Position numbers and translations under genes: made by a program. The notes below the pieces were generated by a model that was not told the DNA's origin, did no database searches, and saw only the letters and a program-made list of their open reading frames with translations. A DNA stretch of 64,000 bases. Source: Tetracentron sinense. Lineage: Eukaryota; Streptophyta; Magnoliopsida; Trochodendrales; Trochodendraceae. Numbering within the stretch: the stretch's first letter is position 1; each line of letters starts with the position of its first letter. Positions 37,491 to 47,935 of this stretch are shown one piece after another. Where the stretch lies: the NCBI GenBank assembly GCA_015143295.1, contig CM026573.1:4499950-4563949 (forward strand), read 5' to 3'.

Positions 37491-37499
37491 TCGGTTAGT

Positions 37500-38070
37500 A
37501 ATTGGTAAAGAAAACCTTCCTTCTCTAAACTTGATCCTAAGACCACATGATAAGGCTAGCACACCTTGTTAAGACTAGCGAACTTAGTAACGGTCTCTGA
37601 TATTTTTATTCTTATATGTATTGAATACTATTCCATTAAATTAAATATTTAGGTATTTTGATATTTTTATATAGAACAATTCAATAAATGTAAGAAACAA
37701 GAATTATAAGAAAAGGTTAAATTGCAACTCATCTCTATTGTATTTAATGATTGGTTCATTAAAAGTATTAAAGTATTCTTAACTTTAGTGATAATTAGTA
37801 TAAGTATAAAATGTTTAATAAAGGTTATCAAGTTCTCAAACATAGTGAATAACATAGTAAACCTTAGCAGCATTTCCTCCATTTAAATACTGGATCAAGA
37901 ATTTTAAATCTTCCTAAAAAATGTTGTATGAAATTAAATGAACAGTGCAGTAATAACACATTTACTTCCCTAATCTCATCATTTTTTTTACTTTGCAATA
38001 ACTCATAAAATCAATTCCTCCTTAAAAATGAAATAGTATATATAACACGTGACAGCACATCAAAAATTAG
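37500..38070. other. No feature recognised
   Basis: AT-rich sequence without a convincing frame or repeat boundary. Confidence 0.4.
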
Positions 38071-38086
38071 GTGAACTGCCCACATT

Positions 38087-38256
38087 TTTTTTTTTTTTGA
38101 TGAGGAATTTCATTTACCTACATTAGTAGAGTCATCGGTCAAAAGTTACTTTGAGCATTGGAGCTCTTGCAACTCATACCTGGTTGGGATTAGATCCCAG
38201 ACCTCTTCCATGGAAGGCACACCCCTACTACTCACACAAGAGGCGGGGGTGTGGTT
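38087..38256 (-). mobile_element. tRNA-derived SINE 2, same family
   Basis: The A-box-like TGTGTGAGTAGTAGG and B-box-like GGTCTGGGATCTAATCCC lie on the minus strand, with a poly-T at the left edge on +. A perfect 13-bp duplication, AACTGCCCACATT, lies at 38074-38086 and 38257-38269. Confidence 0.88.
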
Positions 38257-38374
38257 AACTGCCCACATTAGAGCTTAATTAAATACCCTAAAGAATGAAA
38301 ATGATACCCTTAAATAAACTAATATCAGCTTAAGTCTACACGTCATACCAAACTTTATTCATATTTGAAGAAGA

Positions 38375-38405
38375 AGAAGTCGGCGTCGGCGTCGGCGTCG
38401 GCGTC
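38375..38405 (+). repeat. Hexanucleotide microsatellite (GTCGGC)n
   Basis: About five units of GTCGGC, a GC-rich island in AT-rich surroundings. Confidence 0.9.
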
Positions 38406-38570
38406 GTTATAGCAATATTTAATTTTAAAATATTGGTGCGACACAAGTAGCTGCTAAACATGTCCTAGATAGCAAAATGTGATCTAAATAGCAAGAGCTT
38501 CTATGGTTGCTTTTGTAACTGGGTAGATCTCTAAAGTCACGAGGAGCATGTGACCCATCTTACAGCATAA

Positions 38571-39570
38571 GGGAAATAATCACCTCCTCGGTCCGTGGTG
38601 CGAGGATAGCGTCTCAGCTCCACTTTTCTTGCCACTTGTCCATCTATTAATTCTCTTTAACTGTGATCGAAGTTCACCAACCCTTAGGGTTCACTCCTCT
38701 ACCCCTGGTTTTAGAAAAATAACATAAAAAATTTTAGGCACAGGATTCTCTCGAGTTGGAACCCCCAGAGGTCACCACGTGTCTCCTTTGACACCCCTTA
38801 ACCATGGATAAGGTTCACCCACCCCTAGGGTTCACCCACCCATCTTTGGTTTTTTTTTAATATATTAATTATTATTTTTTAAATTAAAAAAACTGTTTTT
38901 AGAGTTTTTTTAATATTAAAAAAAGTTTTTAATTTAAAAAAAGAAATAATATTTTTTTAAAAAAACCAAGGATGGATGGGTGAACCCTAGGGGTGGGTGA
39001 ACCTTACCCATGGTTAAGGGGTGTCAAAGGAGACACGTGGCGACCTCTAGGGGTTCCAACTCGTGAGATTCTCTCGAGTTCAACTCGAGAGGATCCTGAG
39101 CCAAATTTTTAACCCTGGATTAAAAAAAAAAACAACCCGAATTCATGACAGATGGAAAGGGCAGCTTTGTGTGAACGAGGAGCAATATAGTTCACTCCTC
39201 ACCCGTGGAGTGAACTATTGCTCATAGCATAATCTTAAGAGCATGCGAAGCCTAGCCAGCATTTAGCTCGGGAGCAATAGTTTGCTCCACTAGCGAGGAG
39301 CGAACTCTTGCTTCTCGTTCAACTAAAATCCTAATCCTTAGTGATGGGTTATAAACGGTTAAGATTAGGGAATATATTTGAGAGTATAAATGGGAGTACC
39401 TATAGACGGACTCTTTAAAAATTTTAACCCTTTTCTAAAAACTAAGAGTAGATGGGTGAACCCCAGGGGTGAATGATTCTTAACCAGAGTTAAAAGAGGA
39501 ACATGTGGCAAGTAAAACGGAGCCGAGATGCACCTCCTTGCGTCACCAACCGAGGAGGTGATTATTTTCC
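38571..39570. mobile_element. MITE-like element with GGAAATAATCACCTCCTCGG ends, containing a nested MITE
   Basis: The left end is GGGAAATAATCACCTCCTCGG and the right end is the inverse ACCGAGGAGGTGATTATTTTCC. MITE copy 4 is nested inside (38737-39102), as is a further inverted unit with GAGGAGCGAACTCTTGC words. A half-copy of the same end follows at 39627-39760 and another at about 36150. Confidence 0.65.
38737..39102. mobile_element. Palindromic MULE-type MITE, copy 4
   Basis: The ends are GGCACAGGATTCTCTCGAG and CTCGAGAGGATCCTGAGCC. Flanks AAAATTTTA and AAATTTTTA agree at 8 of 9 positions. The internal arms are nearly perfect inverted repeats with conserved CACGTGTCTCC. Confidence 0.85.
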
Positions 39571-39889
39571 TTACTTCGGACCATCCTGAGTGTTTACCAA
39601 CTAGCATTAAACCGCTAAAAGTTTTAGGAAAATAATCACCTCCTCGGTGACGTGAGGAGGGGCGCCTCGGCTCCCATTTTCTTGCCACATGTCTCCATTT
39701 AATTGTGGTTAAGATTTATGCATACTTAGGGTTCATCCGTCTACACTTGGTTTTTTTTTATTCAAAAAAATTAATTAAAGGGTTAAAAAAACTAACCCAA
39801 GTTAAATGGGAGTTGAAGTGTGCTATGTGAGAGCGAGTAGCGAACTATTGCTTTAAGTTTTATGATTCTTCTCTCTTTAGAGAATTCTG

Positions 39890-40650
39890 CAGTCCAAAAA
39901 GCATTTCAAAGAGGAGGTCTGCATCATCACGTTGTACGCGGAGCTCCTCGTTTTTACAATAAAAGGTGGCAAATGTGTAATTATGGTATGTTACAAAAAT
40001 ATCCCAACCTTCATCAACAATTACAAAGATGCCACACTTTCGGTGTAAAAAGGGTACTCCGCATGATGCAGAGCTCCGGCTCAAAATTATTCTCTTCAAA
40101 ATATTATTAAAAAAATTATTTTTGTCATTTAGTGAATGGACCAATGGCCTGTCTGCGGCAGCCCAATGGATTACAATAGAGGCTGCTACCCTCCCACTTT
40201 GAATATTGCCAGCCATTTTATGTGGATTTTGCTTTGAGACAGTCCAAACAGAGAAGCAAAATCTATTTTGTGTTTAAATATCAAGCGGAGCTCAGCACGG
40301 TGCAGGGATCCCTTTTCACACTACCTGTGGCAAAATATATAATTACACATAATTACATATTTTGCCACGGGTAGTGTGAAAAGGGAGCTCCACACCGTGC
40401 ATGAAAATAAATCCATCTATTTTATATACCCAGCATCCCTACTCTCAGTCAACTCATAATCTCACCCTCTACTAATAGCCTTTTTTTTTTTTTTTTCAAT
40501 TGTGTTTTAATCATTGCAAAATGAACATATTGTGGTGAGAATAGAGATTGACTTAGAATAGGGCTAGCACTTCTCAAAAATTTAAGATACAAACTATTTG
40601 CCAACACTTATCCCTTTTTATTACTCTTTATTAAGATTTACTAGCGGAGC
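39890..40650 (+). repeat. Tandem duplication upstream of the P450, unit 1
   Basis: It matches 40690-41345 closely (for example GAATGGACCAATGGCCTGTC at about 40133 and 40906). It contains a small MITE with GCAGAGCTCCG-like inverted ends (about 39915-40075) and a private inverted-repeat insertion (about 40285-40405) with arms CCTTTTCACACTACC and the reverse. Confidence 0.85.
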
Positions 40651-40689
40651 TCTGCATACAGTTGGAGCTCTGCATACAGTTTAAATAAA

Positions 40690-41345
40690 AAGCGGAGCTC
40701 TGCATCACCATGTTGTGCGCAGAGCTCCCCTTTTACACTATAGGGTGGCAAATGTGTAATTATGGTGTGTTACAAAAATACCCCAATCAATAATTACAAA
40801 CATGCCACACTTACAGTGTAAAAAGGGAGCTCTCCTTGATGCAGATCTCCGGTTCAAAATTATTCTCTTCAAAATATTATTAAAGAAATTATTTTTGTCA
40901 TTTAGTGAATGGACCAATGGCCTGTCTGCGGTAGCCCAATGGATTACAGTAGAAGCTGCTGCCCATCTGCCCTCCCACTTTGAATATTGCCAGCCATTTT
41001 ATATGGATTTTGCTTTGAGACGGTCCAACCAGAGAAGTAAAATCTATTTTGTGTTTAAATATCATGCAGAGCTCCGCACTGTGCAGAGCTCTGCATGAAA
41101 ATAAATCCATCTATTTTATATACTCACCATCCCTACTCTCCGTCCACTCATAATCTCACCCTCTACTAACGACCATTTTTTCTTCTCAGAGTGTTTTAAT
41201 CATTGCAAAATGAACATATAGTTGTGGAGGGTGAGAATAGGGGTTGACTTAGACCAAGGGCTAGCACTTCTCAAAAATTTAAGATACAAACGGTTTGCCA
41301 ACACTTGTCCCTTTTTAATACTCATTATGTGATTGAGATTTACTA
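40690..41345 (+). repeat. Tandem duplication upstream of the P450, unit 2
   Basis: Second copy of 39890-40650, lacking the private insertion at 40285-40405. The MITE with inverted GCGGAGCTCTGCATCA ends spans about 40691-40853. Open frames on both strands are repeat-derived. Confidence 0.85.
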
Positions 41346-41574
41346 GCCCTTAGGATTCAACCATCTAACCTCGTTTTTTTTTTTTTTAGAGGAATTAACT
41401 TTAAAAGTTAAAGTTATTAACTAGAGTTCAACCATCTAATCTTGTTTTTTTTTTTTCTTGGAGAAAAAACTATTATAATTATTTTCTCTAAGAGTTAAAA
41501 GTTGTTAATTTGAGTTAAAAGACACCTTAAAAAGGCTTTTGTACCATAGAGGATTCCAAGACAACTCTAATGCA

Positions 41575-41830
41575 TTGTTTTCATAACTGGACCGGGCATC
41601 GAACCGGTAGAGTGGCCTATTCTCAGTTCAACCAGTCCGGTTCAACCGTGTACTTTTTGCAAACAAAACAATTTTTTTTTTCAATTTTTCCTAATTTTTC
41701 CCAATTTTGACTGATTACAAACGGTTCTGACCGGTTCTACCCCTAGTTCTACCGATTATGGCCGGTTCTCAAATAATTCCGGTTTTAAGGGTTTTGGGAA
41801 CTGGCGAGGGCACGGGCCAGTCGGTCAGTG
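41575..41830. mobile_element. ACCGGTT-rich MITE-like sequence in the P450 promoter region
   Basis: Repeated inverted words ACCGG/CCGGTT (TGGACCGGGCATCGAACCGG near 41587, GACCGGTTCTACC near 41728, inverse words near 41770) are typical of hAT-like MITEs. It stops about 70 bp before the P450 start codon. Confidence 0.5.
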
Positions 41831-41915
41831 CATTGTAAATACTAGTTTTTTCTTTAAAATAAAAATACTAGTATAAGATGCAAGAGGTTGGTTCTTTATG
41901 ATACATTTGGAGGCA

Positions 41916-42856
41916 ATGGATCTAGCACTTCCCTTTTCGCTAATGCAAGAATGGTTGCAAGAGCAACAAGGGACACTGTTCCACCCCTTCTCACTCTCTC
42001 TCCTTTTCTTCTTCTCCCTTCTCTTCCTTCTTAATCTCAGTAGATCTTGGAGACTCAACCTGCCACCTTCTCCTTCCAAACTCCCCATAATCGGAAATCT
42101 CCACCAACTAGGCACGCTTCCCCATCGCTCCCTCCATGCCCTCTCTAAGAAACACGGCCCTCTAATGCTCTTACACTTGGGCCAAGCCCCAACTCTCGTG
42201 GTTTCTTCAGCAGATATGGCTACAGAAATCATGAAAACTCATGATATTGTCTTTGCTAATAGACCCATTACTACTGCTGCCAAGGCGATACTTTACGGAT
42301 GCAGAGACGTGGGGTTTGCTCCCTATGGAGAGTACTGGAGGCAGATGCGTAAGATATGCGTTCTTCAGCTCTTGAGTGTCAAGAGGGTGCAATCCCTTAA
42401 GTATGTAAGGGGAGAAGAAGTTGCTGTTATGATCAAGAAGATTTCGCGTTCTTGTTCGTCGGGAGCTACAATAAATCTAAGCGAGATACTGATGAGTGTC
42501 GCTAACAACATAGTCTATAGATCAGTTATTGGTAGGAAGTATGAGGAAGAAGATGGTAAGAACAAATTTGGAGAAATATCCAAGGAGGTAATGGTGCTCT
42601 TCGGAACTTTTAGTTTTGGGGACTTCTTCCCATCTTTGGGATGGATGGACGTCCTCACTGGCTTTTCTGGTAAGCTTAATAAGGTTTTCCGAGCACTAGA
42701 TGCCTTCTTTGATCAAGTGATTGAAGAACATCTCAATTCCAAAAGAGATAATCAAGATGATGACAAAAAGGACTTTGTAGATATCTTGCTCCATGTTCAG
42801 AAGGATGACATGCTCGACATCAAACTCACCCGAGATGATATCAAAGCAATCATATT

Positions 42857-42904
<48 letters not shown>

Positions 42905-43570
42905 AATGAATAATTAATATTTAGAGGCTAAAGCTCTCATCTTTCTTAATCACAGGACCTGTTTGTTGGAGGAACTGATTCGACATCAACAACCCTTGAA
43001 TGGACGATGGCGGAGCTGATCAAGAATCCGAAAATAATGAAGAAAGCGCAAGAAGAGGTGAGAAGAGTGGTAGGAAAGAAATCAGAAGTAGATGAGAATG
43101 ATGTTAATCAAATGCACTACTTAAAATCCGTGGTGAAGGAGTCTCTAAGATTACATGCTCCTCTTCCGTTGTTGGTTCCGCGAGAGTCATATGCCAATAC
43201 TAAAGTGGATGATTACAATATCCCTCCAAATACAAGAGTTTACATCAATGCATGGGCAATTCAAAGGGATCCCAAATTGTGGGAGAGTCCAGAAGAGTTT
43301 CTACCAGAGAGATTTGGTGACAACCCAATTGATTTTAAGGGCCAAGACTTTAAGTTTTTGACATTTGGGGCCGGAAGAAGGGGTTGTCCTGGAATCTCGT
43401 TTGGCGTCGCAGCCGTTGAGTTAGTCCTGGCAAACCTCTTATACAGGTTTAATTGGGAGTTACCTGGTGGTGCAATCAAGGAGGACTTAGAAATGACTGA
43501 AACTTTTGGACTTACTGTCTGTAAGAAAAACCCTCTTTATGTAGTAGCTCTTCCTTCGTCCAAGAAATAA
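41916..43570 (+). CDS. Cytochrome P450, CYP71 clade (CYP71A-like), two exons
   Basis: A heme-thiolate monooxygenase that would use O2 and electrons from NADPH-P450 reductase on a small lipophilic specialised metabolite at the ER; the substrate cannot be told. CDS is join 41916-42857, 42956-43570 (518 aa). The first ATG in frame is 41898 (524 aa). I prefer 41916 because its context GGCAATGGA is better and MDLALPF fits family N-termini. Order: hydrophobic anchor (aa about 20-40), hinge LPPSPSKLPIIGN, C-helix WRQMRK, I-helix GGTDSTS (about 319-325), ExxR as ESLR (376-379), PERF (431-434), and heme loop FGAGRRGCPG (451-460) with Cys458. All hallmark residues are present. The phase-0 intron sits where CYP71 genes have theirs. 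The gene looks intact and complete. It is flanked upstream by a tandem duplication and a MITE, and downstream by repeat copy 2. Confidence 0.95.
42858..42955 (+). other. P450 intron with a (CT)n(TA)n tract abutting the donor
   Basis: The 98-nt intron begins GTCTCTCTCT directly after codon TTG and ends AATCACAG. The CT tract starts at the donor and runs into a TA tract, filling about 45 of 98 nt. The exon junction IKAIIL/DLFVGGTD matches the family. Confidence 0.88.
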
Positions 43571-43780
43571 ATAAGTACTGTTGGACTTCTTCATTTATGA
43601 TTTAAGAATCAAAATCAAATTACTAGAAGGATGGACCATCTGATAAGATGAAAGGAGACAATTTTCTAAGCATATGGGTATTTCCATACCTTCACCTCAT
43701 TTGTATAACCAAACAAAGAGGAATGCTAGACATACGTTCAAAAATTTTAAATAAAAATCCCTACTCTCGCGAATGAAGGC
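43571..43780 (+). other. P450 3' flank
   Basis: AT-rich sequence after the TAA stop; no clear polyadenylation signal could be singled out. Repeat copy 2 starts by about 43790. Confidence 0.4.
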
Positions 43781-43946
43781 GCATGTGTAGTGTTCTTGCT
43801 TTAAACAGTTATTTTGCATTCGGTTAAAGTAATCATTTTATCATTCTTTAATTTTATTAACTTAACTTGTTGCAAAAATAACTAATTTAATATAGTGACT
43901 TACTTTTGTATAATGTTAAATCAACCCTGCACTTTATTTTTTATTA

Positions 43947-44306
43947 GGCTCAGGATCCTCTCGAGTTGGACCCCCTACAGGTCACCACGTGTCTCCTTTG
44001 ACACCCCTTAACCATGGGTAAGGTTCACCCACCCCTAGGGTTCACTAACCCATCCTCGGTTTTTTTTTATTAATTATTATTTTTTAAATTAAAAAAACTG
44101 TTTTTAGAGTTTTTTAATATTAAAAATATTTTTTTAATTTAAAAAATAATAATTAATAAAAAAAAAAAACCAAGGATGGGTTAGTGAACCCTAGGGGTGG
44201 GTGAACCTTACCCATGGTTAAGGGGTGTCAAAAGAGACACGTGGCGACCTGTAGGGGGTCCAACTCGAGAGATTCTCTCGAGTTGAACTCGAGAGAATCC
44301 TGTGCC
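43947..44306. mobile_element. Palindromic MULE-type MITE, copy 5
   Basis: It starts GGCTCAGGATCCTCTCGAG and ends GAGAGAATCCTGTGCC. The exact 9-bp duplication TTTTTATTA lies at 43938-43946 and 44307-44315. The arms are almost perfectly palindromic, with CACGTG in each. Confidence 0.9.
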
Positions 44307-44513
44307 TTTTTATTAACTTAGCCAGTTTGCAAAGATAACGGTTAAAATAAGCATATGCCTCGTTTCATTAGTGAGAGTAGGAAAGCTGGAGAGTACCAGT
44401 AGCATTTTAAAAAAAAAATGATTTTGTGTGGAGCCCACAAGTGGGTTGAAACAAAAATGTTTTGTTTTATTATCATAAGAGTCGTTTGGAAATATTTTAA
44501 AATTATGAGATTA

Positions 44514-44835
44514 TCTATACTCTCTAATAAAAGAGGGAGTTTACCTCCTTGTGGTATACCCTTCTTTCCAATTTGTTGGTATAACTCTTTTTCTCTTATA
44601 CCCTTTACGTCCCCTTGATCTGCTTGTAGAACAAAGTAGATGTAGGGAACTGCAACTTCGGTGGACCCCACTCTTACATTACACTTATATTCTCATCGTC
44701 ATCTTTTGTTTTGTTTGTTTTTAACTGCTAGAGCTCTACTGTGTTTTCGTTTGATGTTTATGCTTGTAAAATTAGACAATTTTGTATCTATTTATTTATC
44801 CCGGTGACATACCACACACGCACAGCAAAAGCTAG
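44514..44835 (+). mobile_element. Short Helitron (322 bp)
   Basis: It starts TCTATACTCTCTAATAAAAG after A44513 and ends CAAAAGCTAG before T44836. The paralogous site at 15496-15505 (GAGATTATGC) is empty, which supports an A/T insertion without target duplication. Confidence 0.75.
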
Positions 44836-44875
44836 TGCATCCATATACCCTCTCAATTTTGTGTTTATTTTGAAA

Positions 44876-45766
44876 CTAGCAGGTGGCACGATGCACGTGA
44901 GAGCGAAAAGAATGTGTTAACCATAATTAATAGGAGTTAAAAGGGACACATTTTAACCCGCAGGTGCAATGGAATTCTCTCCGAATTCAATCGCAATTGA
45001 CTGATTCTATTCTTAAATAGATAGATGAGGGTAGTTTGGAAATTAAAGTTTTGTTTTATATAAGGTTAGTTTAGAAGTTTCGGAAAATTCATGCTACACC
45101 TGCCTCTCTCATTATAATAATAGTAAAGATGTTAGTCTTAAATATGCTTCGCGATGCACGTGAGTGTACAGTCCAAACAATTATAAGACATTAAATTAAA
45201 TGATAAATAAATTTTTATGTGAACGGGAAGTAACCGGAAACAATGAATTTAACTATTGTAAGATTTAATAGATTATTATTGTAAGAAAAAAATTAGGAGA
45301 GAATAATGGTAAAACCATTTCCTTTGGAACGGAATCCTTATTAGGATAAGATCTAGGAGAGTTACCCTACACATTTAAAACACTCTCATGTCCTCTTATC
45401 CCAATCTCCTAAAATAGCTCCTAATCCCAATCTCCTAAAATAGCTCCTAATTAGTAGAGATGTGGTTAATTATTTTTAAATTAATATAATACCTAGAAAA
45501 AATTTAGGAGAGAATAATGGTAAAACCGTTTCCTTTGGAACGGAATCCTTATTAGGATAAGATCTAGGAGAGTTACCCTACACATTTAAAACACTCTCAT
45601 GTCCTCTTATCCCAATCTCCTAAAATAGCTCCTAATTAGTAGAGATGTGGTTAGTTATTTTTAAATTAATATGATACCCTAAAATACTTATCTAATCTAG
45701 AAATATAATTTAAGGATATATTTTTAGGTAACGCTATCCACCCTTCTTGCATTATAATAGTAGAGA
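44876..45766 (-). mobile_element. Helitron, minus strand, possibly two head-to-tail units
   Basis: On the minus strand it starts TCTCTACTATTATAATGC (45766) and ends ATCGTGCCACCTGCTAG (44876) before T. A second internal 5'-type end (TCTTTACTATTATTATAAT, near 45126) and 3'-type hairpin sequence (near 45150) indicate a tandem pair. The flanking word AAAGATGTTAGTCTTAAATA occurs at both 45125 and 45772. Confidence 0.65.
45290..45680 (+). repeat. Near-identical tandem duplication (about 180-210 bp units)
   Basis: 45290-45500 and 45501-45680 match almost base for base (the first visible change is AACCATTTCC versus AACCGTTTCC). Unit 1 has an extra internal copy of CCCAATCTCCTAAAATAGCT. Confidence 0.88.
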
Positions 45767-46095
45767 TAGTAAAGATGTTAGTCTTAAATATGCTTTGGTG
45801 TTATCATTTGGGACTCCTACAAATTTTCTCTTCAGCTTTATCTACGCATGTTGATAGTCTTTGTTTGAAAAATTCGTAGATAAGAGGATTACGTCCAATT
45901 AGTGCTTAAAAAACAGAGGGACACATCCCTGTAGTCTCAACTAATCCTGATTCCTGATTGAAGTCTCACGCTTTGGTCATGGATAAAACTGATGTGGGAC
46001 CCATGTAAGGGCAAGTTGGAGTGTTGGACTTGGACCTCAACCCACTACGCAAGTGGGGCGGCTGGAATGTATAGATTGTCGAAGGGGCGGGAGAG

Positions 46096-47299
46096 CAGGG
46101 GCGGAGCCAGGTGGGGGCCTGTGGGGGGCAAGTGCCCCCACTCAAATTGTCCAAACAGGTTTTTTTTTTTTTGTTAAATATAGCTATGGGAAGAGATCAA
46201 ATCACAGCCGCGATTGAACTCTCCCCGAGTTCAATCGCACCCATAGGTCAACACTTGTCCAATTTAACCCTTATTAACCATTGTTAATATTCACTAACTC
46301 TTAGAGTTCAACAATCTAACCTTGGGTTTTAGAAAAAAAATATATTATAAAAAATTTAACCTTAGGTTTAAGAAATTATAACCTTAGGGTTAACTATTTT
46401 TTTAAAATCTAAAAACTAAGGTTATATTGTTGAAGTATAAGGGTTAGTGAATCTTAACCACGGTTAATTAGGATTAAAAGGGACACATGTTGACCTATGG
46501 GTGCAATTTAACTCTCCCCGAATTCAATCGCAATTGCCTGGGATTTGATCTTGCCATGGGAATGGAGACGGCTGCCCTTGAGCTTTGAGTCCGAATTTGA
46601 CCAGTTGCGATTAAACTTGGGGCTACATTCAAAATGGGGGGAATTAAAATGGAAGGGTTAATATTTTTTTAATATTTTTTTTCCTAAAAGCAAAGGTTAG
46701 ATTGTTGAACTCTAAGGATTAGTGAATCTTAACCACAGTTAATTGGAGTTAAAAGGGGCATGTGTTGACTTGAGGGTGTGATTAAACTCTTCCAATTGAT
46801 TTTAATTGCAATTGACTATGATCCCAACTCTTGAACTTTAAAAAAATATCTTTTATACTAAGTTGATTAATTATTTAATTTGGCATAGTCATGGACAAGG
46901 GGCAATGGGTTCCTAAAAAAATATACTATATTATTTAATTATTTAATATGACATAACCATGAGTAAGGGGGCAACTATCCCTTGAACATTTTAAAACAAA
47001 ATATATCTTTTATATAATTTTATTTAATTATTTAACATGACATAATAGCTATAAAGCAAGAGGATGGTTATCTCGTAAACAATGAGAAAAATACATGTAA
47101 GATATGTACGAAATATATAGATGAAATGCTCTCAAAAACTTCGTCATTAAAAAAAAAATCGGGGCTACACCCCTGAACCCCTAGACATCGAATATTCCAT
47201 ACCCATCTAATAATTCGTCACAAATCTATTAACAATTATTACCATTTTCAATCATCCATTGTGTGCCTCCACTACTAGAAAATCTTGGCTCCGCCCCTA
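46096..47299. mobile_element. hAT-like element (1.2 kb), TIR CAGGGGCGGAGCCAGG
   Basis: The terminal repeats are CAGGGGCGGAGCC and the inverse TTGGCTCCGCCCCTA. The 8-bp duplication is CGGGAGAG/TGGGAGAG (46088-46095, 47300-47307). The empty site is present in copy 1 near 16528 (GGCGGGAGAGTCTCAG). The interior contains CACAGTTAA-type MITE units and no transposase frame. Confidence 0.82.
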
Positions 47300-47333
47300 T
47301 GGGAGAGTCCCAGTCCGTGTTCAACAACTACTT

Positions 47334-47494
47334 TACTTTCTATTCTTTTCGTTTTTTGGATAAATCAAATGCTATATAGGTAATACCCTCACCCCATACA
47401 ACCGATATTGAGGGAAACTCAGGAATTGACCTCGAGACCTCCGAGTTTACATTTGGTTCGTCCTTCGGCCACTGGGTTACGCCCTCATGGATTA
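47334..47494 (-). mobile_element. tRNA-derived SINE, intact paralogue
   Basis: It is flanked by TGTTCAACAACTACTT (47318-47333) and TGTTCAACACCTACTT (47495-47510). A-box-like (GGCGTAACCCAGTGGCC) and B-box-like (GAGGTCAATTCCTGAG) segments lie on the minus strand. Shared with copy 1, so it predates the duplication. Confidence 0.75.
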
Positions 47495-47592
47495 TGTTCA
47501 ACACCTACTTGACTAGCTCAAAAGGAGGCTAGTTGGAGTGTGTAGATGGGCGTTGAATAAGAGTTGGATGAACCTATGTCAAATCTATTTGT

Positions 47593-47935
47593 GATTCTCT
47601 CCTGTTGTAACTGGAGTCGAGGGAGTCTGGTTATGCCATTGACGCTACCACGTGTCCCTTTTGACACCACTTACCTGTGGTTAAGATTCACCCACCCCTA
47701 CGGTTCACCCACCTATCATTTGTTTTTAGAAAAAAGAAACTAAAATATAAATTTAACCCCAGTTAAAATTCATTAACTCCTAAGATTAATTTTTTTCTAA
47801 AACTAAGAGCAGGTGCGTGAACACTATAACTGGGTAAATTTTAACCACGGTTAGAGGGTCTCAAGAGGGAAACGTGGCAACGTCAGTTGCGTAACGGACT
47901 CTCCGAAGTCCGGTTACAACTGGAGATGATTACGA
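47593..47935. mobile_element. Palindromic MITE with TTGTAACTGGAG ends
   Basis: The left end TCTCTCCTGTTGTAACTGGA is matched by the inverse-type CCGGTTACAACTGGAGATGA at right, with inner arms CCACGTGTCCC and GGGAAACGTGG. Same group as 18003-18131. Confidence 0.6.

Noticed and set aside
39860-40216. Minus-strand open frame of 118 codons
   Set aside because: It lies in the tandem-duplicated, MITE-containing region, and the duplicate at 40690-41345 does not preserve the frame.
41825-42232. Minus-strand open frame of 135 codons
   Set aside because: It is antisense to P450 exon 1; the plus strand has the clear family match.
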